Assembly: GCA_003218885.1 (NCBI GenBank)
Contig: QHOV01000092.1
Location: 1 to 33,895 of the forward strand
Direction of reading: 5' to 3'
Source of the DNA: Verrucomicrobiota bacterium
GTDB lineage: Bacteria; Verrucomicrobiota; Verrucomicrobiia; Chthoniobacterales; UBA10450
Length of the DNA: 33,895 nucleotides
Positions 21,503-29,649 of the stretch are shown here, piece by piece (position 1 is the stretch's first letter; each line of letters starts with the position of its first letter). The notes beneath the pieces were generated by a model. The model worked only from the letters and a program-made list of their open reading frames with translations, did not search any database and had not been told where the DNA came from. Made by a program: the position numbers and the translations under genes.

Positions 21503-21943
21503 TTTTTGCACCTCCGCGCTCAGCGTCTTGCCGTCCGTGCGACCGGCGACTTTCGCCTGCAACGCTTTCATCACGGCGCCCATCTGCGCCTTTGATGTGG
21601 CGCCGACTTCCGCAATCGTTTCGCGCACGACCTTGGCCAGTTCGTAGCCGCTCATTGCTTCGGGCAAATATGCATTCAAAATCGACAGTTCTTCTTTCTC
21701 CTTGCTGGCCAGTTCCGCGCGCCCGCCTTTTTCAAAACTCTCTATCGAATCCTGGCGTTGCTTGACTTGTTTGCGAACTACATGCGCGGCTTCGGCGTCA
21801 CTCAGTTCGGCTTCTGTTCCGGACTTTGCAATCGCAGCATACTTCAAAGCTGATTTGAGCATGCGCAAGGCGCCAAGCTTCGTTGTGTCCCTGGCGCGCA
21901 TAGCCTCTTTCAAATCCGAATCAACGCGCTGTGAAAGACTCAT
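21488..21943 (-). CDS. GatB/YqeY domain protein
   Basis: A 151-residue helical protein of the YqeY family: LSQRVDSDLKEAMRARDTTK, GALRMLKSALKYA, VVRKQVKQRQDSIESFEKGG, LNAYLPEAMS and MGAVMKALQAKVAGRTDGK. The fold is the tail domain of GatB, which binds tRNA in the amidotransferase; free-standing members are common and of unknown function. Its last codons overlap the 8-bp repeat array. It is upstream of ispD on the same strand and probably co-transcribed. Confidence 0.9.
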   Translation of the reverse strand: MSLSQRVDSDLKEAMRARDTTKLGALRMLKSALKYAAIAKSGTEAELSDAEAAHVVRKQVKQRQDSIESFEKGGRAELASKEKEELSILNAYLPEAMSGYELAKVVRETIAEVGATSKAQMGAVMKALQAKVAGRTDGKTLSAEVQKQLSG

Positions 21944-22037
21944 TTTATGAGGCTACGGCAATGATTGTCCTCCGCAACAACGCCGGAGAAGAAGCAGCGG
22001 TCATCCGCTTTCGCGCAGCTACCGCGCGACAGATCGC

Positions 22038-23201
22038 CTAACGAATAGTCACCGGGCCAGCTTCTGCCTCATCGCGTTGCGGCTTTGCAATCGGCTGGGA
22101 TTTGGGCGGCGTGATCTTCACCCAGCCCGCTTCATCAAAGAACCACGAGCGGCGTTCCAGTTTAACAAAAATGGCGGACGCAGATGAAAAGATGGAGACC
22201 GGAATGGTGAGTCCGCCCGCGAAAGCGTTTCCGCAATATTGTGCCTCAGCGATGCAGTCCAGCGAGCTCGAGTCCAGCATTTCAATACCTGAAGACCGGG
22301 CCGGGATGCGCACCGTCATACAACGCAACGCGCCGGCTTCGTCCCGTCCCAAAACGAAAAGCGTCGGTTCGGACATGCGCATGGCTTTCGGGGAGAGCCG
22401 CAGCTCTACGCGAAGCGAGTGAGGCAGCCTGAAAACTGAAGTAATTGAGCCATCGGCGATGGTTTTATCGCGCGCGCCAAGTTTGACCAGACGCTCCGGC
22501 CGACCAGCATATCCGAGAAATCTTTTCCGCGATAATTTGAGTTGCGTTTTGTGACAACGAATCGCCCGCAGCTTGGTCGCTGCTTCGATGTCGGATTGGC
22601 AGATCGTTTCTGCATGATCAAAGAACGCGAGGCTCCTGCCGTGAACAACATAACTCCAGACGGCCGTCTGTCCGGTCGCCACCGGGTCCGAAAAAGATTC
22701 GCTCAAGACAAGCCGAAGCATTACTGCGAGCGCGCTATGGTCGGGATGCGTATCAGAAATCGACGGCACGAGAAGATCCGTCGGTCCCCAATCAGCAATG
22801 ATTGCTGCAAAGCGCTCTAGCGCAGATTGACCGCCGCACATTAACATGGCGCTCAATTTTTGGTCGGGTAAACCCAGAAAACACGCCGCCGAACCGTGCA
22901 TACCCAGAACACGCAATGCCGCGAGCGCTTCTGTACGCCGCAACCTTCCCCAACGCCTGCGGTCGTTACCGTTCAGGCGCCATTTGCGTTCGAGCACGCG
23001 TTGCGGCCAAGGATTATCGTCGCCGTCCGTAACATAGACGACACGAACCACTGCACCGGCGCTAACTGCTCGTTGCAGAAGAATGCTGCATCCGAGCGAT
23101 TCATCGTCCGGATGCGGTGCGAATAGCAACAAGCGAGAACGCGAAGTAAAGGCTGGAACCGGCACGGCTAAGTCTTCTAGCAGAAGCGCAGCCAAAGGCA
23201 A
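22038..23201 (-). CDS. PIG-L/LmbE family N-deacetylase with C-terminal extension
   Basis: The N-terminal 230 residues are a PIG-L deacetylase domain: LLLFAPHPDDESLG with the zinc and catalytic motif HPDDE (30-34), the Asp-rich VYVTDGDD, RRTEALAALRVLG, and SISDTHPDHSAL, whose histidine is the third zinc ligand. The family removes acetyl groups from N-acetylglucosamine on lipids or small molecules. The last 150 residues are beta-rich, end in FFDEAGWVKI, and are not part of the core domain. It starts 17 bases after the FabD-glycosyltransferase stop, so both are one transcript; this suggests a glycan or glycolipid pathway. Confidence 0.85.
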   Translation of the reverse strand: MPLAALLLEDLAVPVPAFTSRSRLLLFAPHPDDESLGCSILLQRAVSAGAVVRVVYVTDGDDNPWPQRVLERKWRLNGNDRRRWGRLRRTEALAALRVLGMHGSAACFLGLPDQKLSAMLMCGGQSALERFAAIIADWGPTDLLVPSISDTHPDHSALAVMLRLVLSESFSDPVATGQTAVWSYVVHGRSLAFFDHAETICQSDIEAATKLRAIRCHKTQLKLSRKRFLGYAGRPERLVKLGARDKTIADGSITSVFRLPHSLRVELRLSPKAMRMSEPTLFVLGRDEAGALRCMTVRIPARSSGIEMLDSSSLDCIAEAQYCGNAFAGGLTIPVSIFSSASAIFVKLERRSWFFDEAGWVKITPPKSQPIAKPQRDEAEAGPVTIR

Positions 23202-23218
23202 TGCCAGAACTCCTATCG

Positions 23219-25852
23219 TTATGGCTGCGGCCGGGAGTATTTCTCGGGGAGAAAATCCCGATCCACTGCCTGTGCCCAGAGAAAAGCGAGTTGTGTTCTT
23301 GATGACGTTTGCACAAAAGTGTGTCCGCCCGGCGCGAGAAACCGCGCACCGTCATATGGCGTTCCGTCCAGCATTCCTCTCACAGGGCCCTCGCGTGCGA
23401 TAATCTTGTAAGGCGCGGGGATCACAACTTCGAACTCCATCCGCCTGCCGTCGGTTGCAGAGGGTTTCAAGAACCTGCCAGCTACCTTCAAATCGTCGCC
23501 GACAGGAATATAATTTTTCCAGATAAATTTTTTGGCCGTGGGGGGCATTCGGCCCTTCATGACCGCGACGCACGTTTGAGTCTCAACGGCGCGCTCGGCG
23601 GCGTTATCGGCTACAAGTCCACGCTTAAGGCGCGCCAACATGATCGATTCCGTGACCGGCCAAAAGCAGCGCTGCCGAAAGATGGTTTCGCCTTTGCAAT
23701 CGAGAACGTAACCACCGGGATCGGTCAATCTTAAAACGCCACGGAGCAAACTTGTCTCGATTTGAGCGCCGTTGATCCAAAACGGGTGCGTGACAATCAC
23801 GAAAGAAAAATCGATCAGAGCGACAAACGCAGGCAAAGGAACCCGCCGCAGATAATGGCTGACATGCAAGTCGTGCTTCGCCAGGTAAGAAGACACGATA
23901 AGTAAAGCTCCGCTTAGCAGAGTGAATGCGAGAGGATAAAATGGAAGATAATCCTGGCGACTGCGCAGGTTCCAAAAACTGTGCAGAGCTGGCACATAAA
24001 GACCGCAAATCAGAAAGATGAAAACACGCCGAAACGCCGTTACCGAGTCAGGAACCGCGTGAACGATTCGCCGCGCAGCGTAAATGACTAAAGGAAATGT
24101 GATTGGGAAAATGATGATCCACCAAGGTGGATGATTTCTGAGGGCGAGCTGCGGCAGCAAGTTATGGTCAAAATTGTAATAGCGAAAATCGCGCCACAGA
24201 CCGGCAACTGCGAACGCGACAGCAATCGCACCGGGAACTGACGCGGCTGCACCAATAAAAGCTGCCGTACAGCGCGCGAGATGTGGCCATGATTGACCAA
24301 GTTGTTTTCTCCCCACAAGGAAGAGCGCAATCACCGCACTGACCACAAGCGTTAGCAACAACAGAATCGTCTTCATCGAAACGCCGAAGCAGAACCCCAG
24401 CAAAAGGCCAGCGATCAACGCTCGAGGTACGGCAAGCGCGCCGCTAAGCAGCGTGGCGACGCATAAAAGCCAGAGTGGCGCCCAGAGGTTGTCAGTCCGA
24501 AATTCGAATGAGATGAAATGATACTTCGGATAAAGGCCAGTCAAAATGACCGCCCAAAGCCCGGCGCGCCGGGAAAAAAGTAATTCCCCAATTCGATAAG
24601 TGCACCACGCTGCGACAAAATACAGCGGCAACAGGATGAAGCGCATCCAGTAAAGAATGGTGGGCCGGTCGCCAATCAGTCCAAAAATTGGCGCGAACAT
24701 GATCTGGAAGAGCGGCATATGATTATCGAAAACATCGCGGTACTGAATGAAGCCGCGTGCCCAGGCCCAGATCACGTGCATATGCTGCGACTCGTCGGTA
24801 TCGAATCGGGACTGCATCATGTTCGCGAGCATGATTACAATCATGAGCGTGAAAAGAATCGCAGCCGTCATAAACTCCGCTGACCCGGACATGCCAAAGT
24901 ACTCGGCGCCCCGTTGCGCGAGCGATCTGCCTCGTGAAGATGCAGGAGGACTTATCGATGTTGCAGATTCCAGTGCCATCTCTGGGTGAATCCTAGCGGG
25001 GCGAATTTTTAAACCAGCCAGCACACCGCCCGGACCCAGTTCGACAAAAAAATCGCAGCCAAGTGCTGCTAGCCGCTCCACGCAATCCATCCATCGCGCC
25101 GTGCCTGTGACCTGATCCTGCAAGGTGCGGCGAATTTCGATCGGCGTTCCCGCTTCTTCGCCAGTCACATTACTAATCACAGGAAAACGCGGCGGTTGCA
25201 CCGTGACATGCTGAAGCGCCGCCCCCAACCTTTGATAAGCGCTTTCCATCAAACGTGAATGATATGCGCCGGCAACATTGAGCAGCGTCGCGCGGCGAAT
25301 TCCATATTCCCTGGCCACGCCGACTGCTGCTTCCACTTTCGCTAGCTCACCCGAGATGACGATCTGGCCGGGCGCATTGATGTTCGCAATATCGACGTCT
25401 TCATCCGCTGCAAGCTGGCGCACCACGTTTTCATCTACGCCGATCATTGCCGCCATTGCGCCGTTTGTCGCCGCGCAAGCTTCATCCATCAATTCGCCGC
25501 GTCGCTGCACAAGCTTCAGGCCACTCGCAAAATCAAAAGTGCCAGCCGCCGCATGAGCGGTCATCTCGCCTAACGACAATCCGGCCGCGCCACCAATGGG
25601 AAAATCGCCTGCCAGTTCGCGCAGGACCGACAAGCACGCGAGCCCGTGAACGAAAAGTGCAGGCTGGCAGTTTGAAGTCTTCGTCAATTCGTCGATCGGA
25701 CCGTTCCACGCAATTTGGCTTAACTTCCGCTCGAGAATTTCGTCCCCTTGCTGAAACAATTCCGCCGCGCCAGGAAATTGCTCGGCGACATCACGTCCCA
25801 TTCCGACGCTTTGCGCGCCCTGGCCTGCGAAAAGCAGTGCGATTTTTTTCAT
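23219..25852 (-). CDS. fusion of malonyl-CoA:ACP transacylase (FabD) with a GT-C type membrane glycosyltransferase
   Basis: This single 877-residue frame has two unrelated halves. Residues 1-300 are FabD: LLFAGQGAQSVGMG, GLSLGEMTAHA with nucleophile Ser93, AGAYHSRLM with catalytic His198, and FFVELGPGGVLAGL. FabD loads malonate onto acyl carrier protein for fatty acid synthesis. Residues about 325-740 form a membrane domain with 10 or so helices beginning MTAAILFTLMIVIMLANMMQ; DTDESQHMHVIWAWARGF in the first loop resembles the acidic motif of dolichol/undecaprenyl-phosphate-sugar transferases (GT39/GT83 superfamily). A soluble tail follows. The junction (about 300-325) is Ser/Arg-rich. In-frame ATGs at 24979 and 24892 could give a separate glycosyltransferase. 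Both domains have all expected motifs, so neither looks dead. Confidence 0.85.
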   Translation of the reverse strand: MKKIALLFAGQGAQSVGMGRDVAEQFPGAAELFQQGDEILERKLSQIAWNGPIDELTKTSNCQPALFVHGLACLSVLRELAGDFPIGGAAGLSLGEMTAHAAAGTFDFASGLKLVQRRGELMDEACAATNGAMAAMIGVDENVVRQLAADEDVDIANINAPGQIVISGELAKVEAAVGVAREYGIRRATLLNVAGAYHSRLMESAYQRLGAALQHVTVQPPRFPVISNVTGEEAGTPIEIRRTLQDQVTGTARWMDCVERLAALGCDFFVELGPGGVLAGLKIRPARIHPEMALESATSISPPASSRGRSLAQRGAEYFGMSGSAEFMTAAILFTLMIVIMLANMMQSRFDTDESQHMHVIWAWARGFIQYRDVFDNHMPLFQIMFAPIFGLIGDRPTILYWMRFILLPLYFVAAWCTYRIGELLFSRRAGLWAVILTGLYPKYHFISFEFRTDNLWAPLWLLCVATLLSGALAVPRALIAGLLLGFCFGVSMKTILLLLTLVVSAVIALFLVGRKQLGQSWPHLARCTAAFIGAAASVPGAIAVAFAVAGLWRDFRYYNFDHNLLPQLALRNHPPWWIIIFPITFPLVIYAARRIVHAVPDSVTAFRRVFIFLICGLYVPALHSFWNLRSRQDYLPFYPLAFTLLSGALLIVSSYLAKHDLHVSHYLRRVPLPAFVALIDFSFVIVTHPFWINGAQIETSLLRGVLRLTDPGGYVLDCKGETIFRQRCFWPVTESIMLARLKRGLVADNAAERAVETQTCVAVMKGRMPPTAKKFIWKNYIPVGDDLKVAGRFLKPSATDGRRMEFEVVIPAPYKIIAREGPVRGMLDGTPYDGARFLAPGGHTFVQTSSRTQLAFLWAQAVDRDFLPEKYSRPQP

Positions 25853-25900
25853 TCAATCTTGATCATCGTTGCCCGGCTTGGACGATTCAATCGAGAAGTC

Positions 25901-25932
25901 GGGTTAGGCGCGCCCGGCGGTCGGACCCTACC
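25901..25932. repeat. short palindromic repeat in the fabD/nuoD divergent intergenic region
   Basis: GGGTTAGGCGCGC ... GGACCCTACCA shares its ends and GC-rich centre with the repeat at 12126-12171. It lies between the divergent starts of the FabD fusion (25852) and nuoD (26019), so it overlaps the space that must hold both promoters. Confidence 0.4.
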
Positions 25933-26018
25933 AATTTGAGCTTGCATGGGCTGGTTCACTCGCCAGCGTAAATGTTACGTTTTGACACTCCAACGCTTTT
26001 AACTTTGTAACTGCTTTC

Positions 26019-27278
26019 ATGCCATTTACGACGCGCGAAATTGAATTGCCCGACCCAGTCACGCGAGTGGCCGCAGCCGACGCGGCACTGCGGGAGCCTG
26101 CTGACGCCGACATCGGCGAGAAGATGGTGCTGAACATGGGACCATCGCATCCGGCGACGCACGGTGTTTTGCGACTCATACTCGAGCTCGATGGCGAGAT
26201 CATTACCAAGGCCACTCCGGACATCGGTTTTCTCCATCGCGGCGACGAGAAGATCGCCGAGAACATGCAATACAACCAGTTCGTGCCTTACACCGACCGG
26301 CTCGATTATCTCGCACCACTTTCGAACAACGTGGCTTACGCGCTGGCGGTGGAAAAATTGATGGCCTGGGAAATCCCGCCGCGTGGAAAAGCGATTCGCA
26401 CCATTTGCTGTGAAACGTCGCGTATTTCGTCGCACCTGATGGGTCTTGGCGCGATGGCGCTCGATCTCGGCGCGATGACGGTCTTCCTCTACACGTTCAC
26501 CGAGCGCGAAAAACTTTATGACCTTTTCGAGCTGCTCACCGGCGCGCGTTTTACCACTTCCTACACACGCGTAGGCGGGCAAATCCGCGATTTGCCCGAG
26601 CACTTCATCCCGCAACTGAAAAAATTCCTCGATGACTTCGGTCCGAGTCTCGATGAATGCGATAAGCTACTCACACGCAACCGCATTTTTGTCGATCGAA
26701 CCAAAGACATCGGCGTCATTTCGAAGGAGCGCGCGATTGCTTACGCTCTTTCCGGCCCGAACCTGCGCGGGAGTGGGATCGAGCACGACCTGCGGCACAA
26801 ACATCCGTATCTCGACTACGACAATTACGATTTCGACGTGGTGATTGGCAGCGCGGGCGATTGTTATGATCGTTATCTGGTGCGGATCGAGGAGATGCGC
26901 CAAAGCGTGCGGATCTTGCGTCAGGTGATCGACAAACTGCCCGGCGGACCGATCAATGTCGCGGATTGGAAAAACATGACTCCGCCCAAGTCACGGGTAA
27001 TGACGAAGATGGAGGAGTTAATTCATCATTTCATTGTGGTGACGGAAGGGCTCGACGCGCCGCCGGGCGAGATTTATTTCGCGGCCGAAAATCCGAAGGG
27101 CGAGCTTGGCTTTTACATCAATAGCAGAGGAGGCGGCGTGCCGTATCGTTTGAAAATTCGCGCTCCATCGTTCGTGAACCTCAGTATCCTGCCAGAGCTT
27201 CTGCCTGGTTGCATGGTGAGCGACGTGCCCGCTGTGTTAGGGAGTCTGGACTTCGTCATGGGGGAATGCGACAGATAA
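26019..27278 (+). CDS. nuoD: NADH-quinone oxidoreductase subunit D
   Basis: The 419-residue 49-kDa subunit of respiratory complex I forms part of the quinone-binding cavity in the peripheral arm. LNMGPSHPATHGVLRLILEL, FLHRGDEKIAENMQYNQ, YTDRLDYLAPLSNN, SYTRVGGQIRDLPEHF and the C-terminal DFVMGECDR are hallmark blocks, including the HPATHG loop and the Tyr of YTDRLDY. It is a stand-alone NuoD, not a NuoCD fusion. It is the first complex I gene here; nuoA, nuoB and nuoC are not upstream, where a divergent fabD fusion lies. The short N-terminal tail of 33 residues is less conserved. Confidence 0.97.
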   Translation: MPFTTREIELPDPVTRVAAADAALREPADADIGEKMVLNMGPSHPATHGVLRLILELDGEIITKATPDIGFLHRGDEKIAENMQYNQFVPYTDRLDYLAPLSNNVAYALAVEKLMAWEIPPRGKAIRTICCETSRISSHLMGLGAMALDLGAMTVFLYTFTEREKLYDLFELLTGARFTTSYTRVGGQIRDLPEHFIPQLKKFLDDFGPSLDECDKLLTRNRIFVDRTKDIGVISKERAIAYALSGPNLRGSGIEHDLRHKHPYLDYDNYDFDVVIGSAGDCYDRYLVRIEEMRQSVRILRQVIDKLPGGPINVADWKNMTPPKSRVMTKMEELIHHFIVVTEGLDAPPGEIYFAAENPKGELGFYINSRGGGVPYRLKIRAPSFVNLSILPELLPGCMVSDVPAVLGSLDFVMGECDR

Positions 27279-27565
27279 CCGTGGCAATCTGGCAATCGGC
27301 CTCGAGATTTGTGCTCGTGCTCTTGCTCGTGCTATGCGTTTCCTGTTCCAGCAAACGCATCACCAAAGCGAACGTAGATCAGGTGACGGAAGGCATGTCG
27401 AAGAAACAGGTCGAATCGATTTTGGGCCCGCCCACGTCTCTTAGCACTGAGGATTTTGTGATCATGAAAAAAACGACCTACGTTTATCGCCAGGGCAAGG
27501 ACACAGTAACGGTCATTTTTAAAGACGACAAAGTGCAGTCAAAAGACAGCACGTTGTCCGATTAA
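27266..27565 (+). CDS. small lipoprotein of BamE/SmpA-like fold inside the nuo operon
   Basis: About 99 residues from ATG 27266: a hydrophobic signal (FVLVLLLVLCVSC) with a probable lipidated Cys (the preceding CVS is a weak lipobox), then ITKANVDQVTEGMSKKQVES, ILGPPTS and TTYVYRQGKDTVTVIFKDDK, a BamE/SmpA-type pattern in which the VxxGMxxxxVxxxLGxP motif is diagnostic. BamE assists outer-membrane protein assembly; short relatives have unknown roles. It starts within the last codons of nuoD and lies between nuoD and nuoEF, so it is in the complex I operon. A GTG at 27281 is an alternative start. Confidence 0.7.
   Translation: MRQITVAIWQSASRFVLVLLLVLCVSCSSKRITKANVDQVTEGMSKKQVESILGPPTSLSTEDFVIMKKTTYVYRQGKDTVTVIFKDDKVQSKDSTLSD
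27311..27334 (+). repeat. 6-bp tandem repeat encoding the lipoprotein signal core
   Basis: GTGCTC, GTGCTC, TTGCTC, GTGCTA in frame encode Val-Leu pairs of the hydrophobic signal region. The unit is the same hexamer, GCTCGT-like, seen at 29579-29608. Confidence 0.6.
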
Positions 27566-27579
27566 TCGACCACTTTTCG

Positions 27580-29565
27580 GTGGACTCGACGAGCATAGCT
27601 GTTCCCGCCGAGCTGGAGCGGAAAATGGATGAAGCGATTGCGCGCTATCCGAGCGATCACCGGCGAAGCGCAGCCATGCCGCTGTTGCATTTGTGGCAGG
27701 AACACTTCGGCTTCATCAGCGACGAAGCCGTGTTATGGATCGCGAAGAAGCTGGGCTTGCAACCGATCAATATTCTGGAGCTGGTAACATTCTATCCAAT
27801 GTTTCGCCAGAAGCCGGCTGGCAAAACCCATATCCGCGTCTGCCGCACACTCAGTTGCGCCATGGCTGGCGGCTTCGAGCTCATGGAGAATTTGTGTGCT
27901 GCCCTTGAAATCCAGCGCCCGCCGGATGGCGACGGAATTCATGACCCCATCGCCGTTAGCGCGGATGGTAACTACAGCGTCGAGTTTGTTGAATGCCTGG
28001 CAAGCTGCGGCACCGCGCCCGTGTGCATGATTGGCGAACAGCTGTATGAGCAACTCGATCCAAATTCGATTGCCGATCTTCTCCCAAATCAAACATCAAA
28101 CATCAAACGTCAAACATTCCCTCACCCTCTCGAACACCGTTTGGTTTACAAAAACATCGGACGCACGGATTGGACAACCGACATCGATTGTTACCTGCGC
28201 GATGGCGGTTACGAGCAGTTGAAGCAAGCGCTGACCATGTCGCGCAGTGACATTGTCAACAAAGTCAAGAACTCCGGTCTTCGCGGCCGCGGCGGAGCGG
28301 GATTTTCCTGCGGTCTGAAATGGAGCTTCATCAAACCGGACGAAAAGCGGCCCGTCTATCTGATTTGCAACGCCGATGAATCAGAGCCGGGCACGTTCAA
28401 GGATCGCTACATCATTCACGAAGACCCGCATCAGCTGTTGGAAGGAATCTTGATTTCATGTTACGCGCTCAACGCGCGCACGGCTTACATCTACATGCGA
28501 GGCGAATTCCCAGAGGGCGCGAAAATCCTCGAACGTGCCATCGAAGAAGCGCGGCAACACAATCTTCTCGGGAAAAACATTCTTGGATCCGGATTTGACG
28601 TCGAAGTTTACATTCATCGCGGCGCGGGCGCTTACATTTGCGGGGAAGAAACAGGTTTGATTGAATCGCTCGAAGGCAAGCGCGGTTATCCGCGAATCAA
28701 GCCGCCGTATTTCCCGGCGGTGCTTGGCCTTTACATGTGCCCGACAATCGTCAACAACGTCGAAACACTCTGTGCCGTAAAACACATTATCGCCATGGGC
28801 GGCGCGGAATATGCGTGCCTCGGCCGGCCTAACAACACTGGCACGCGCATTGTGTGTGTAAGCGGTGATGTTCAGCGACCAGGTTACTTCGAAATTGAAG
28901 TTGGGGCGGTGACTATGGGCCAGCTGATCTATGAGATGGCTGGTGGCTTGACACCGGGCCGAGAATTAAAGGCAGTCATTCCGGGCGGAAGTTCTGCCAA
29001 GGTTTTGCGAGCCGGCGAACGATTTAAACTCAAGCAGAGACAGGCCGACGGATCGACAGTCGACCGGGAGCTGTCGATCGAGGAGATCCCGATGGACTTC
29101 GACTCGCTGACAGCGGCGGGCTCCATGGCCGGTTCGGGTGGTGTGATTGTGCTCGATGATTCCCGAGACATGGTCTGGGTTCTCAACAACATCAACGAGT
29201 TTTATGCGCATGAAAGCTGCGGCCAATGCACCCCTTGTCGGGAAGGTTCGCTTTGGATGAAGAAAATCACCGACCGCATGCTGCGCGGCGGCGGCGTTGT
29301 GGAAGATCCGCACACGCTCAAGACCATTGGCGACAACATCGCCGGGCGCACCATCTGCGCTTTCGGCGAAGCCTGCGCATGGCCGACGCAAAGTTTTGTC
29401 GAGAAATTTCCGGAGGAATTCGCGACCCGCGCCCAGAAACCAGTCCCTCCGCCGCTGCCGCCCGAATACACGCCGGAAGCATTAATCGAGGAGCAACAAA
29501 TCCCGACCGCTCCGCTGGCGCACGATCCCGGTTGGGAAAGAGCCGGGGCTGATGCGGTGACTTGA
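27580..29565 (+). CDS. nuoEF: fused NADH-quinone oxidoreductase subunits E and F
   Basis: The product is a single 661-residue chain. Residues 1-165 are NuoE: the 2Fe-2S ligands Cys88-x4-Cys93 and Cys139-x3-Cys143 are complete. A linker at about 165-185 follows. The rest is NuoF: the FMN-binding GLRGRGGAGF, NADESEPGTFKDR, the NADH/FMN-binding GAGAYICGEETGL, and the 4Fe-4S ligands Cys547, Cys550, Cys553 and Cys593. Together they form the NADH-oxidising tip of complex I. The linker contains ten residues encoded by a 7-bp tandem repeat. The frame opens with GTG 27580, 14 bases after the lipoprotein stop; an ATG at 27625 is an alternative. Confidence 0.95.
   Translation: MDSTSIAVPAELERKMDEAIARYPSDHRRSAAMPLLHLWQEHFGFISDEAVLWIAKKLGLQPINILELVTFYPMFRQKPAGKTHIRVCRTLSCAMAGGFELMENLCAALEIQRPPDGDGIHDPIAVSADGNYSVEFVECLASCGTAPVCMIGEQLYEQLDPNSIADLLPNQTSNIKRQTFPHPLEHRLVYKNIGRTDWTTDIDCYLRDGGYEQLKQALTMSRSDIVNKVKNSGLRGRGGAGFSCGLKWSFIKPDEKRPVYLICNADESEPGTFKDRYIIHEDPHQLLEGILISCYALNARTAYIYMRGEFPEGAKILERAIEEARQHNLLGKNILGSGFDVEVYIHRGAGAYICGEETGLIESLEGKRGYPRIKPPYFPAVLGLYMCPTIVNNVETLCAVKHIIAMGGAEYACLGRPNNTGTRIVCVSGDVQRPGYFEIEVGAVTMGQLIYEMAGGLTPGRELKAVIPGGSSAKVLRAGERFKLKQRQADGSTVDRELSIEEIPMDFDSLTAAGSMAGSGGVIVLDDSRDMVWVLNNINEFYAHESCGQCTPCREGSLWMKKITDRMLRGGGVVEDPHTLKTIGDNIAGRTICAFGEACAWPTQSFVEKFPEEFATRAQKPVPPPLPPEYTPEALIEEQQIPTAPLAHDPGWERAGADAVT
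28088..28115 (+). repeat. 7-bp tandem repeat (ATCAAAC)4 in the NuoE-NuoF linker
   Basis: Three perfect units ATCAAAC and a fourth GTCAAAC in register, encoding NQTSNIKRQT near residues 170-179. It lies exactly between the NuoE and NuoF parts, where separate genes would have had an intergenic gap. Confidence 0.85.
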
Positions 29566-29578
29566 AATGAAACCGCTT

Positions 29579-29642
29579 ACTCGTGCTCATGCTCGTGATC
29601 GTGCTCGAGATTTTTCGATTAGGAGCACGAGCACGATCACGA
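29579..29642. repeat. 6-bp tandem arrays forming a 14-bp perfect stem before nuoG
   Basis: Left units: ACTCGT, GCTCAT, GCTCGT, GATCGT, GCTCGA (29579-29608). Right units: GAGCAC, GAGCAC, GATCAC (29623-29640). The arm 29594-29607 is the exact complement of 29628-29641, with a 20-base loop. The stem ends eight bases before the nuoG ATG (29650). This hairpin in the nuoEF-nuoG spacer could shape mRNA stability or nuoG translation. Confidence 0.8.
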
Positions 29643-29649
29643 AAAGATA

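Noticed and set aside
21961-22041. A 26-codon plus-strand frame between the YqeY-like and PIG-L genes
   Set aside because: It is too short, has no ribosome binding site, and overlaps the end of the PIG-L gene.
28088-28115. A CRISPR array
   Set aside because: The repeats are only 7 bp, contiguous and without spacers; no cas gene is present anywhere in the window.
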